In this document: positions 48,495-55,349 of the stretch, one piece after another | How the letters are laid out: the number at the start of each line of letters is the position of its first letter | How positions within the stretch are numbered: the first letter of the stretch is position 1 | The notes under the pieces: model-generated | Told to the model about the DNA's origin: nothing | What the model saw: the letters and a program-made list of their open reading frames with translations, nothing else | The model's database searches: none | Program-made: the position numbers and the translations under genes | From: an uncultured Ignavibacteria bacterium | GTDB lineage: Bacteria; Bacteroidota; Ignavibacteria; Tepidaquicellales; OLB5 | NCBI GenBank assembly: GCA_937873695.1 | Contig: CALMYL010000011.1 | Location: 1-64,000, forward strand | Reading direction: 5' to 3' | Length of the DNA stretch: 64,000 bases

Positions 48495-49556
48495 CTAGTC
48501 TTTTAAAGTTACATCCGGTGCTTCTTCAGGTGTGATCTTCTTCTTTTTCCGCTCAAGCTTTATACCAAACAATCCCTGCGGCCTCAGCAGCATCATAACA
48601 ATAAGGAGAAGTGCGTAAATGATCATTCTGTATTGCTGTACATCTCTCAGAAGCTCGGGTAAAACAGTAAGCACAATAGCTGCAATAACAACGCCAAGTG
48701 TCGAGCCCATACCACCCAGTATAACCATTGCTACAATTTCCACAGATTTCAGGAAATTGAAATCTTCCGGATTTATATATTGAAGGAAGTGCGCATACAG
48801 GCCGCCTGCAACTCCCGCAAAAAATGCGCCTATAACAAATGCGTTAACCTTAAACTTAGTAGTGTTAATACCCATCGCTTCGGCCGCAATTTCATCATCT
48901 TTCACGGCAATAAATCCGCGGCCGTAGGTTGACCGCATAAGATTGGTTATTCCGAAAATGATAACCGCAACTATCAAAAAAGCCCAGAAGAAATCCGTGT
49001 ATTTGGGAATATCGTAAAATCTGTATGCAACATTGCTCAGTTCAGGAACCATCTCAAGGCTTCTTACACCATTATCGTAAATGTACACCCCGCGGAAACC
49101 CTGTGAAGCGCCGATGACACTGAGATTCTGTATGACCACTCTTATTATCTCACTGAAACCAAGTGTTGTGATGGCAAGATAGTCGCCTTTTAACCTTAGT
49201 GAAGGAACACCTACAATTATTCCTGCTAAAGCGGCTCCTCCGCCGCCTAAAGCAAGCACGGCTATGAACCAAATTGACCTGCCAAACACACCATCACCAA
49301 AAAGCGATAATAATGTTGGCGCGAAATAAGTGCTTAGCGCGGCTGATACATATGCGCCAATTGCCATAAATCCCGCGTGACCAAGCGAAAACTGCCCTGT
49401 GTAACCGTTGATTAAATTCAGACTTGTTGCCAGTACAATGTTAATTCCGCAGTAAATAATTATTTGATAGTAATAAGAGTTTATTGAGCCTGAAAGTAAG
49501 TTAACTCCAAAAATCACAGCTATGGCAATCAGTAACAGTATCTTGGTATTCTTCAC
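48495..49556 (-). CDS. livM: Branched-chain amino acid ABC transporter permease (LivM-like)
   Basis: Product of 353 residues with about ten membrane segments; signature GYTGQFSLGHAGFMAIGAY near residue 50 and the loop DDEIAAEAMGINTTKFKVNAF, both characteristic of LivM. A LivH permease and a periplasmic binding protein, normally encoded alongside, are not in the window: upstream of livM there is only non-coding DNA with tRNA-like sequences. They may be elsewhere, or the channel could be unusual. Confidence 0.9.
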   Translation of the reverse strand: MKNTKILLLIAIAVIFGVNLLSGSINSYYYQIIIYCGINIVLATSLNLINGYTGQFSLGHAGFMAIGAYVSAALSTYFAPTLLSLFGDGVFGRSIWFIAVLALGGGGAALAGIIVGVPSLRLKGDYLAITTLGFSEIIRVVIQNLSVIGASQGFRGVYIYDNGVRSLEMVPELSNVAYRFYDIPKYTDFFWAFLIVAVIIFGITNLMRSTYGRGFIAVKDDEIAAEAMGINTTKFKVNAFVIGAFFAGVAGGLYAHFLQYINPEDFNFLKSVEIVAMVILGGMGSTLGVVIAAIVLTVLPELLRDVQQYRMIIYALLLIVMMLLRPQGLFGIKLERKKKKITPEEAPDVTLKD

Positions 49557-49598
49557 TTAATCCCTTAAAAAATGAATGAAATTAACTTTACATATATA

Positions 49599-49628
49599 CA
49601 AAATTAAGGGTTTTTAGGTCATTTTCAA
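49599..49628 (-). promoter_or_regulatory. Promoter of livM-livG-livF
   Basis: Minus strand TTG, 19 bp, TAATTTTG; start of transcription about 36 nt before the livM ATG. It shows that livM is the first gene of its transcript. Confidence 0.65.
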
Positions 49629-49720
49629 GGTTAAATATATTAAATCTTTAGATAATTTAAATGAATTGGTCTCTGATTTAACGGATAAAAACGGATTTTG
49701 TTAGAAGGATAAATTTTAGT

Positions 49721-49747
49721 GTCATACCTGCGAAAGCAGGTATCCAG
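49721..49747 (+). repeat. Hairpin ACCTGCGAAAGCAGGT, left arm of an inverted pair
   Basis: GTCATACCTGCGAAAGCAGGTATCC forms a hairpin and recurs in reverse orientation at 49870-49895. Similar sequences are common dispersed repeats in Bacteroidota and other genomes. Confidence 0.6.
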
Positions 49748-49869
49748 AAGTTTATTGTTTTAGAAACTTTTAAGGAGGAATTGATTTATTCTTAAAGGAA
49801 CGTCAATATCTTTATTTGATCTTAAGTGATTAATCTATTATTGTGGTTAATGATCTTAGATGATTTATC

Positions 49870-49895
49870 GGCACCTGCCTTCGCAGGTATGACAA
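49870..49895 (-). repeat. Hairpin ACCTGCCTTCGCAGGT, right arm of the inverted pair
   Basis: Reverse-complement partner of the repeat at 49721-49747, about 120 bp apart. The spacer shows no gene. Confidence 0.6.
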
Positions 49896-49905
49896 GCGTC
49901 TAACA

Positions 49906-49939
49906 AAAAAGCTCAATTCTTTCGATTTTAGCTTTTTCT
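49906..49939 (-). terminator. Terminator-like hairpin after tRNA-like copy A
   Basis: On the minus strand AAAGCTAAAATC-like stem with its GCTTTTTTG end, resembling the hairpin that follows copy B. Kept from the ancestral tRNA + terminator unit. Confidence 0.5.
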
Positions 49940-49940
49940 G

Positions 49941-50144
49941 TGGGCAGTGCCACGAAGTGGTCACCGTGGGAAGGGATTCCTGCGAAGGTCCAAAGGACCT
50001 GAAGCAGTCCCTTTGGGGCTCCAAAGGTCAGTAGGACTTAAAAGAATCACTGCGTGAAACCCCTCTACGAGTCAACGACTCTTTGAGTCGTGTACCGACA
50101 TCTTGTTCCGCAAGGCGGGACGCTCTTGAATCGGCGAGCTAACC
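49941..50144 (-). pseudogene. Degenerate tRNA-Val-like copy A with several hairpin insertions
   Basis: Recognisable tRNA-Val pieces occur in order (plus strand): TGGGCAGTG, AGGGATTC, ACCCC, CCGACATCTTG, CGCTCTTGAA and GGCGAGCTAACC. Between them stand insertions: CCACGAAGTGG and more after the acceptor stem, about 80 bp of nested hairpins in the T loop (including GGTCCAAAGGACC), a GAGTCAACGACTCTTTGAGTCG block in the T stem, and a 7-bp-stem hairpin in place of the anticodon arm. It is about 204 bp long against 75 for the intact tRNA. It cannot act as a tRNA. Confidence 0.75.
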
Positions 50145-50196
50145 TTTTAAATTTACCCCGTTGTTGGTGTTGTCTCCAACAACATAATCAAACAAA

Positions 50197-50226
50197 AAAG
50201 CCCAAATCTTTCGATTTGAGCTTTAT
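50197..50226 (-). terminator. Terminator-like hairpin after tRNA-like copy B
   Basis: Stem AAAGCCCAAATC / GATTTGAGCTTT with a TTTC loop; on the minus strand a T-run follows (complement of AAAAAA at its left end). Confidence 0.6.
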
Positions 50227-50229
50227 CTG

Positions 50230-50328
50230 TGGGCAGTGAGGGATTCCTCCAAAGGAGTCCCTTCGGGAGAACCCCCGACATCTTGTCCGGCAGTTGCCAG
50301 ACGCTCTGAACCAGCTGAGCTAATGGAG
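50230..50328 (-). pseudogene. Degenerate tRNA-Val-like copy B with T-loop insertion
   Basis: Matches tRNA-Val except that the T loop (TTCGAA) is split by an insertion of two small hairpins (CTCCAAAGGAG and TCCCTTCGGGA), the anticodon arm is replaced by a 7-bp-stem hairpin with a 4-base loop, and the acceptor stem 5' side is lost (TAATGGAG). Unit length of 135 bp to copy C and from C to the intact tRNA indicates tandem duplication. Confidence 0.8.
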
Positions 50329-50335
50329 TAAAAAT

Positions 50336-50363
50336 AGAAAAGGACGCATATTGCGTCCTTTCT
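50336..50363 (-). terminator. Terminator after tRNA-like copy C
   Basis: AAAGGACGCA TAT TGCGTCCTTT; identical to the hairpin that follows the intact tRNA-Val, so it was duplicated with it. Confidence 0.7.
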
Positions 50364-50364
50364 G

Positions 50365-50463
50365 TGGGCAGTGAGGGATTCCTCCAAAGGAGTCCCTTCG
50401 GGAGAACCCCCGACATCTTGTCCCGCTAAAGCGGGACACTCTTGAACCGCTGAGCTAACGGTG
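50365..50463 (-). pseudogene. Degenerate tRNA-Val-like copy C with T-loop insertion
   Basis: Same T-loop insertion as copy B at the same base, but its anticodon arm is GTCCCGC-TAAA-GCGGGAC, a perfect 7-bp stem that differs from B. The D arm is recognisable (GCTGAGCTAACG on the plus strand). The acceptor stem is broken. No promoter of its own is seen. Confidence 0.8.
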
Positions 50464-50470
50464 TAAAAAT

Positions 50471-50498
50471 AGAAAAGGACGCATATTGCGTCCTTTCT
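50471..50498 (-). terminator. Terminator of tRNA-Val
   Basis: AAAGGACGCA TAT TGCGTCCTTT directly after the 3' end of tRNA-Val on the minus strand, ending in TTTTCT. Confidence 0.78.
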
Positions 50499-50499
50499 G

Positions 50500-50574
50500 T
50501 GGGCAGTGAGGGATTCGAACCCCCGACATCTTGCTTGTAAGGCAAGCGCTCTGAACCAGCTGAGCTAACCGCCC
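50500..50574 (-). tRNA. tRNA-Val (anticodon TAC)
   Basis: Cloverleaf on the minus strand: acceptor GGGCGGT / ACTGCCC (one G-T), D arm GCTC..GAGC, anticodon stem CTTGC / GCAAG with loop CTTACAA, and T arm GGGGG TTCGAAT CCCTC-type (one wobble). Anticodon TAC reads GTN Val codons. CCA is not encoded. It heads an array of decayed copies of itself. Confidence 0.95.
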
Positions 50575-50594
50575 GTACTTTTGGTAAAGTCATA

Positions 50595-50624
50595 CAAAAT
50601 TACAGCTTTTTTCAAAACCTTCAA
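50595..50624 (-). promoter_or_regulatory. Promoter of tRNA-Val
   Basis: Minus strand TTG, 19 bp, TAATTTTG, placing the transcript start about 14 nt before the mature tRNA. Confidence 0.72.
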
Positions 50625-50625
50625 G

Positions 50626-51906
50626 TCAGTTTTTGGTAAGTTTTTTACTTTCTTTCCACATCATTATTCCCCCAAGCATAAACAAAAATGCTGAAAGGTA
50701 GAAAGAATACTCAATTTCGAATATCTTCATAACGGCATAGCCAAGGGCTGGACTGAACACGCCGCGAACACCTGTAAGCGTAATATGAACCGCCTGGTAG
50801 TTGGAAACCTCATTTTTGGGAGCGTAGAAAATCGAGCTTAGAGTCCATGCAATAGTAACACCGCTCATTGCGAATCCAAAAATGAAGTATGATATATAGA
50901 CGGTAATTTCTGTGTTTGTTATGAGTCCTGCCGCTGCGAAGTATTTTGCCGAAACCAATACTAATGGAAATAATGCCAGTATACTGAATACATATCCGCA
51001 GAATTTTGTGGGATTGCCCGTGCCGTGATACCTTCCCATTATGGGGGTAACAAGAATTAATGCAGTGTGAAAGATCATTCCTTTTGCAAATGAAATAGGG
51101 GAGTACGAGAGCTTAAGGTCATCCACCAGGAAAACAGGTATGACAGGTGAAAGTACCATGAATGCCATTCCGTATAAAAAGAAATACGCTTCGAATCTGA
51201 GGAACGCTTTATTTTCTTTGAATATCCTGAGGGTATTTCTTAATGGCAGTATTGCGATATCTTTTATAAGCCTGAGGTTATAATGTGACTTATGTACTTT
51301 ATCTTTGCCGGAATAATCATCAAGGCTTAATGTGATCATTCTTGCAAGGCTCCAGTAAACAAGTATGCCGAATACTCCGGCTACAGGAAAAATCACTTTA
51401 TAGATATTACCATTGATATCAAGAAAATAACCGGTGACAGTAGTCACAATTACAACAAATAAAGTTTGCAGTGATGATGCGTATGAGTATAGCTTACTTC
51501 TGTTCTTATCTGTGTAGTTATGCTTAAAGACAATGTTCCAGATCGAAAGCAGTAATGCATCCAGGTACGCGCCGATAGCAATACAAGTGATATAAAAAAC
51601 AGGGTTATTAAACAGCGGGATGATAATGAGGAAGAACTTTGCAGTAACACCAATTATTAAAATAGTCCTTGCACGGCTGCGCGAGCGGTTAACAAGTTCG
51701 CTGCCATAAATGGAAAATAAAAATGATGAACTGACAAGGAAGGTAAGTATCATCACCTGGAAATTACTGCCTCCAAGTGTCTTTTTCAGTATAACATCCT
51801 GCAGCAGGATAATGCCAATAGCAATTCCGTTAAAAACCTGTGATATTAAATGAAGTGTAAAGGTCCTTTTTTCCAGTATTTGAAGGCTGGAATCTATCTT
51901 ATCCAA
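50626..51906 (-). CDS. Major facilitator superfamily transporter
   Basis: Product of 426 residues with about twelve membrane segments and a cytoplasmic loop in the middle (SLDDYSGKDKVHKSHYNLR). Features typical of MFS are the N-terminal half LISQVFNGIAIGIILLQD and the basic loop VNRSRSRARTIL between segments 2 and 3. No substrate signature can be recognised. It is a single-gene unit between the tRNA-Val array and the rapZ-like gene. Confidence 0.8.
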   Translation of the reverse strand: MDKIDSSLQILEKRTFTLHLISQVFNGIAIGIILLQDVILKKTLGGSNFQVMILTFLVSSSFLFSIYGSELVNRSRSRARTILIIGVTAKFFLIIIPLFNNPVFYITCIAIGAYLDALLLSIWNIVFKHNYTDKNRSKLYSYASSLQTLFVVIVTTVTGYFLDINGNIYKVIFPVAGVFGILVYWSLARMITLSLDDYSGKDKVHKSHYNLRLIKDIAILPLRNTLRIFKENKAFLRFEAYFFLYGMAFMVLSPVIPVFLVDDLKLSYSPISFAKGMIFHTALILVTPIMGRYHGTGNPTKFCGYVFSILALFPLVLVSAKYFAAAGLITNTEITVYISYFIFGFAMSGVTIAWTLSSIFYAPKNEVSNYQAVHITLTGVRGVFSPALGYAVMKIFEIEYSFYLSAFLFMLGGIMMWKESKKLTKN

Positions 51907-51942
51907 TCGTATGAATTACTTTCCTCTATATGTTTTAATTCT

Positions 51943-52365
51943 TTATTGCCTGAGATCCTGACTGTTGAGTTCAGGAAATTCATTGTGTGAAACAGATACG
52001 TTTATTTTATTTCCGTACTTTTCCTTAAGATATTCCGCGAGTCTTTCAGCTGAGTAAACTGAACGGTGCTGCCCCCCTGTGCATCCAAAACTGAACATCA
52101 AATTGGTAAAATTTCTGTGAAGGTAATTATCAACCGCCGCCGATGAAATTGAGAAAACGCTGTTAAGGAATTCCTGCATTACATTATTATTATCCAGAAA
52201 TTCAATAATAGCTTTATCTTTCCCTGTGAGTATTCTAAATGATTCTTCTCTTCCCGGGTTGTAAATAAACCGGCAGTCGAAAACAAAACCACCGCCATTT
52301 GAAGAATCATCAACCGGTATGCCGCTTTTTTTATAGCTGAATGAGTATATCTTTACATTAAGCAA
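51943..52365 (-). CDS. Stand-alone RapZ C-terminal domain protein
   Basis: Product of 140 residues from a TTG at 52365 (LNVKIYSFSYKKSGIPV), preceded by AGGACC. The longer open frame starts inside tRNA-Gly and its first 24 residues are translated tRNA, so I reject that start. The sequence has FVFDCRFIYNPGR, and SFGCTGGQHRSVYSAERLAEYL, the hallmark of the C-terminal domain of RapZ (YvcJ), which in E. coli binds sRNA and senses GlcN6P. The N-terminal ATP-binding half of RapZ (Walker A kinase-like) is missing. Function inferred: a sugar or nucleotide sensor of unknown target. Confidence 0.75.
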   Translation of the reverse strand: MLNVKIYSFSYKKSGIPVDDSSNGGGFVFDCRFIYNPGREESFRILTGKDKAIIEFLDNNNVMQEFLNSVFSISSAAVDNYLHRNFTNLMFSFGCTGGQHRSVYSAERLAEYLKEKYGNKINVSVSHNEFPELNSQDLRQ

Positions 52366-52390
52366 ATTTTGCCAGGTCCTGTTATATGTG

Positions 52391-52462
<72 letters not shown>

Positions 52463-52469
52463 TTATCTG

Positions 52470-52500
52470 CAAAAATACTTAAAAATTAACCACTATTCAA
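52470..52500 (-). promoter_or_regulatory. Promoter of tRNA-Gly
   Basis: Minus strand TTG, 20 bp, TATTTTTG, so transcription would start almost at the mature 5' end of the tRNA. Confidence 0.7.
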
Positions 52501-52588
52501 TTTATAATATTATCAGTTTGCTATAGATTTAAATATTGATTTTTTGTAAATTAAAACAATTAATTTCCCGTAATTTAAAAATTAATAT

Positions 52589-52963
52589 ATGGCTAAGAAA
52601 AATATTGCTATTGTTGAAGATGAAGGTATTGTAGCAATGGATATCAGCAAGTGCCTTACAAGCCTTGGCTATGATGTTGCCTTTATATCAGATTCCGGTG
52701 AAAAAGTCCTTGAATTGGTCGAAAACGCGCAACCTGATCTCATTCTGATGGATGTTGAACTCAAAGGCAGACTCAACGGTCTGGAAACAGCAAAACTTCT
52801 TAGGGAAAAATATGAAATTCACATAGTCTTTCTTACAGCGTTTGAAGATGAAACAACGCTGAACAGAATCGGTGAGTTAAGTCCCGATGGTTACCTTGTG
52901 AAACCCTTTGAGGATGAACATTTGGAAAAAACATTGAAGAGAGTTTTGAAAGTTCAGGTCTAA
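52589..52963 (+). CDS. Single-domain response regulator receiver
   Basis: Product of 124 residues, essentially a bare CheY-like receiver. NIAIVEDEGIVAMDISK has the acidic pair near residues 10-12; the phosphoacceptor Asp is in ILMDVELKG; Thr and Lys follow in FLTAFEDE and YLVKPFEDEH. No output domain and no histidine kinase nearby. In Bacteroidota such receivers often act in multi-component relay chains. Confidence 0.9.
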   Translation: MAKKNIAIVEDEGIVAMDISKCLTSLGYDVAFISDSGEKVLELVENAQPDLILMDVELKGRLNGLETAKLLREKYEIHIVFLTAFEDETTLNRIGELSPDGYLVKPFEDEHLEKTLKRVLKVQV

Positions 52964-52971
52964 GAGTATTT

Positions 52972-53997
52972 TCAGTCACCTCCGCTTATGGTATTTATAA
53001 CTGTGCCGAATTCACCTGCAGCCCAGCCTGTTTGTGCGTTGATAAAAAAGGAGCTTCTCAGGTAATTCTGCGTTACCGGATTGCTTCTTGTAAACGTTTC
53101 GCCGCCATTCACAGTTTTAACTATTAATCCTTGATCTCCCGTAAGAAATCCTGTGGTTTCATTAATAAAAAATACCGAAGTAAATTCACTGCTTATGGGT
53201 GAGTTTAACAGACTCCAGTTTGCGCCTTTGTTGGTAGTTTTTATTATTGTTCCGGCCTGTCCGCATACATAACCGGTATTTGTATTTACAAATGAGATCG
53301 ATTTTAATGTATAACTTGTTCCTGATGACAGCAGGATCCATGTAGTTCCAAAATTGCTGCTGTACAGAAGTGTGCCGGCATCACCGCAGGTAAATGCTTC
53401 TCCTGCCGGACTTGCATATAGGCAGTACAATGCATTCTGTGTGCCTGTTACTGCAGGTGACCAAGTTACGCCTTCATCTGTGGTTTTTATTATTGTCCCT
53501 CCCGTTCCGCAGGAAACTGCGTTCTGTGTATCAAAAAATTTGATGTCATACAGGTAGCTGCTGCTGCCGGTTGGCAAATTGATCCAGTTCTCTCCGCCGT
53601 CAACAGTTTTGTTGATCTTTCCCCGGGAGCCTGCGACATATCCTGTTAGCGGATTCCTGAAATAGACTGAATTGTAGCTGGAAGTATCATAAACATCCAA
53701 AGGTGTCCTGAACCAGTTATTCCCGCCATCTGTTGTTTTAATTAATTTGTTTGTATCATTCGGGAATGAGTTTCCTACCGCATATCCTGTTAAAGCATCT
53801 GTGAAATAAAGAGCTTTTAGGTTATTAGTTATGTTAGTATTTTGAACGTTCCAGGTTATAAGCGGTTCTTCCGGTATTACGGGTGAATCGTTTTGTTTGC
53901 AGGAAAAAAGGATGAGAGAAAAACACAGAAATGCATGAGAAAATAATTTAAGAATGGGTGCAGGTGCAGCTTTACTCGGGATCTGATCTTCTTCCAT
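52972..53997 (-). CDS. YCF48/BNR-repeat lipoprotein
   Basis: Product of 341 residues. The N-terminal hydrophobic stretch ends LILFSC, a good lipobox with Cys33, so a lipoprotein. The body has TGYAVG, TTDGGNNW, TVDGGENW and TNKGANW propeller repeats akin to the secreted paralogues at 1.4-8.4 kb, but it lacks the T9SS sorting tail. It probably sits on the outer membrane or in the periplasm. Its role is unknown. Confidence 0.82.
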   Translation of the reverse strand: MEEDQIPSKAAPAPILKLFSHAFLCFSLILFSCKQNDSPVIPEEPLITWNVQNTNITNNLKALYFTDALTGYAVGNSFPNDTNKLIKTTDGGNNWFRTPLDVYDTSSYNSVYFRNPLTGYVAGSRGKINKTVDGGENWINLPTGSSSYLYDIKFFDTQNAVSCGTGGTIIKTTDEGVTWSPAVTGTQNALYCLYASPAGEAFTCGDAGTLLYSSNFGTTWILLSSGTSYTLKSISFVNTNTGYVCGQAGTIIKTTNKGANWSLLNSPISSEFTSVFFINETTGFLTGDQGLIVKTVNGGETFTRSNPVTQNYLRSSFFINAQTGWAAGEFGTVINTISGGD

Positions 53998-54157
53998 ATA
54001 TTAATACAAATTAGCAATTTTGCAGCAAACTTTCAATTTAAATTCTTCAAGCATTTTGCACAGCAGATATGCAGAACTTTGAGTATGTAACTCTTGTTTT
54101 ATTGATGATTAATGAATATATTTATACAACAAATTTTTTAAAATATCGGCTAAAAAA

Positions 54158-54676
54158 ATGAAAAATCTAACTTCTGTATTAATTCTGCTCTTGCTGCTCT
54201 CATTTACTTCAATGAGTTTTGATTCAAAGGATGATTATTCAAATGAAAGCATCGGTAAAATTTCAGGGGCTTTCCTGGAAGGCAAACTTGATTTTGAAAA
54301 CCCTGTAATGGTAGATGTAGATAAGGACGGAGATTTTGACGCCCTGAAGTTTGATAATGGCAATGTTTCTTATTATAAGAATTTAGGTACAAACGAGAAT
54401 CCATCTTTTGTGCTGGAAAATGAAAATTATGAAACTTACAGCCGCACTTTTTTTATAGATCCTAAGATGCCCTATCCTATGTTCTTTGCTGATAAAGATG
54501 GCGATGGCGATATGGATATGTTTGTTGTGAAGGATAAACAATACAATAAGCAGCAGCAGAAATATGAGTATAAAGTTTCAAACGCTGAAAACTCGATGGA
54601 TCTAAGCACCGGAACCCTGATAACAATAATACTGGTATTGGTAATTGTGCTGCTTGTTCTTGCGATAATAAGGTAA
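54158..54676 (+). CDS. Exported protein with calcium-binding-like motifs and a C-terminal membrane anchor
   Basis: Product of 172 residues. N-terminal signal peptide (MKNLTSVLILLLLLSFTSMS), two acidic repeats DVDKDGDFDALKF and DKDGDGDMDMFVV, which match the D-x-D-G-D-x-D pattern of FG-GAP/VCBS or calcium-binding loops, and a C-terminal hydrophobic helix (LITIILVLVIVLLVLAII) ending in Arg. A protein anchored by its C-terminus after export is unusual. The family is not recognised. Confidence 0.7.
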   Translation: MKNLTSVLILLLLLSFTSMSFDSKDDYSNESIGKISGAFLEGKLDFENPVMVDVDKDGDFDALKFDNGNVSYYKNLGTNENPSFVLENENYETYSRTFFIDPKMPYPMFFADKDGDGDMDMFVVKDKQYNKQQQKYEYKVSNAENSMDLSTGTLITIILVLVIVLLVLAIIR

Positions 54677-54700
54677 TATTTATGATATGATTTTAGATAT

Positions 54701-54737
54701 AAAAAATGGGAGTGTCCGGCTCCCATTTGTTTTTTTT
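54701..54737. terminator. Bidirectional terminator
   Basis: AAATGGGAG / CTCCCATTT with A-run on the left and a run of eight T on the right, between two converging genes. Confidence 0.85.
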
Positions 54738-54750
54738 GATTTATGGTTAT

Positions 54751-55173
54751 TTATTCAATAATTACCTTTGAACTTTCCTGCACATCTGCAGAAGAAAGAA
54801 CACAGGTATAATTTCCTTTATCCAGGTTTGTTGAATTGATATTTATTTCATAAGTTCCTGCCTTCAGGTTATTATATAAATAAGTTCTGATAAGATTATT
54901 GTTATTATCATAAAGACCTATCTTTACGAATGATACTTCAGGAAGCTCAAATTTTATCACATTCTGTGAATATTGATATATTCTGTAATTGGCATTGGTA
55001 TTGATCCTGCTTTCAGTTCCGGCCACTGAACCATCCGGGAAATTGACTTCTTTGAATTGCTGAGCAAATAGAATATTTGTGTTCGCAAAAATGGACAAAG
55101 CGATCATCATTGCGAATGCAAGTATTATATTGAATTTTTGTAACCTTTTGTTTTTTAATTCCATTGATGACAT
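54751..55173 (-). CDS. Small secreted protein consisting mainly of a T9SS-tail-like domain
   Basis: Product of 140 residues. A signal peptide ends near ILFAQQ. The rest has the spacing of a Por_Secre_tail domain: VIKFELPEVSFVKIGLYDNNNN, NLKAGTYEININSTNLDKGNYTCVL and a final KVIIE. It lacks the NYPNPFNP leader seen in the other cargo and lacks any cargo domain. It may be a solitary immunoglobulin-like domain, a remnant, or a T9SS accessory. Confidence 0.65.
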   Translation of the reverse strand: MSSMELKNKRLQKFNIILAFAMMIALSIFANTNILFAQQFKEVNFPDGSVAGTESRINTNANYRIYQYSQNVIKFELPEVSFVKIGLYDNNNNLIRTYLYNNLKAGTYEININSTNLDKGNYTCVLSSADVQESSKVIIE

Positions 55174-55297
55174 TTATAACTCCATAATTGTTAAATTACC
55201 ATAAATACACTACATAAAAATATTATCTATCTACCCTGATTTCAATACCTTGTATGGGGTATAGTTTGCATAAGTATGTTGTTTTTATGTATTTTCA

Positions 55298-55328
55298 TTG
55301 AGTTTTTTGCATATAAATGATATATTCG
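55298..55328 (+). promoter_or_regulatory. Probable promoter of proS
   Basis: TTG, 20 bp, TATATTCG: one mismatch from TAnnTTTG. Start of transcription near 55335, about 15 nt before the ATG. Confidence 0.55.
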
Positions 55329-55349
55329 TAAAAATTCACTAAAGAAAAG

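Larger units (their letters stand above)
49906..50574 (-). repeat. tRNA-Val-derived tandem array
   Basis: One intact tRNA-Val + terminator unit (135 bp) followed by three decayed copies, each with its own terminator hairpin and each carrying hairpin insertions at the T loop and in the anticodon arm. Transcription can only start at the promoter beside the intact gene. It fills most of the intergenic space before livM. Confidence 0.75.

Noticed and set aside
50153-50416. Open frame in the tRNA-like array that repeats PKGLLWRNPSLP twice
   Set aside because: It is the translation of duplicated tRNA and hairpin sequence; no ribosome binding site and the repeat follows the 135-bp unit, not codons.
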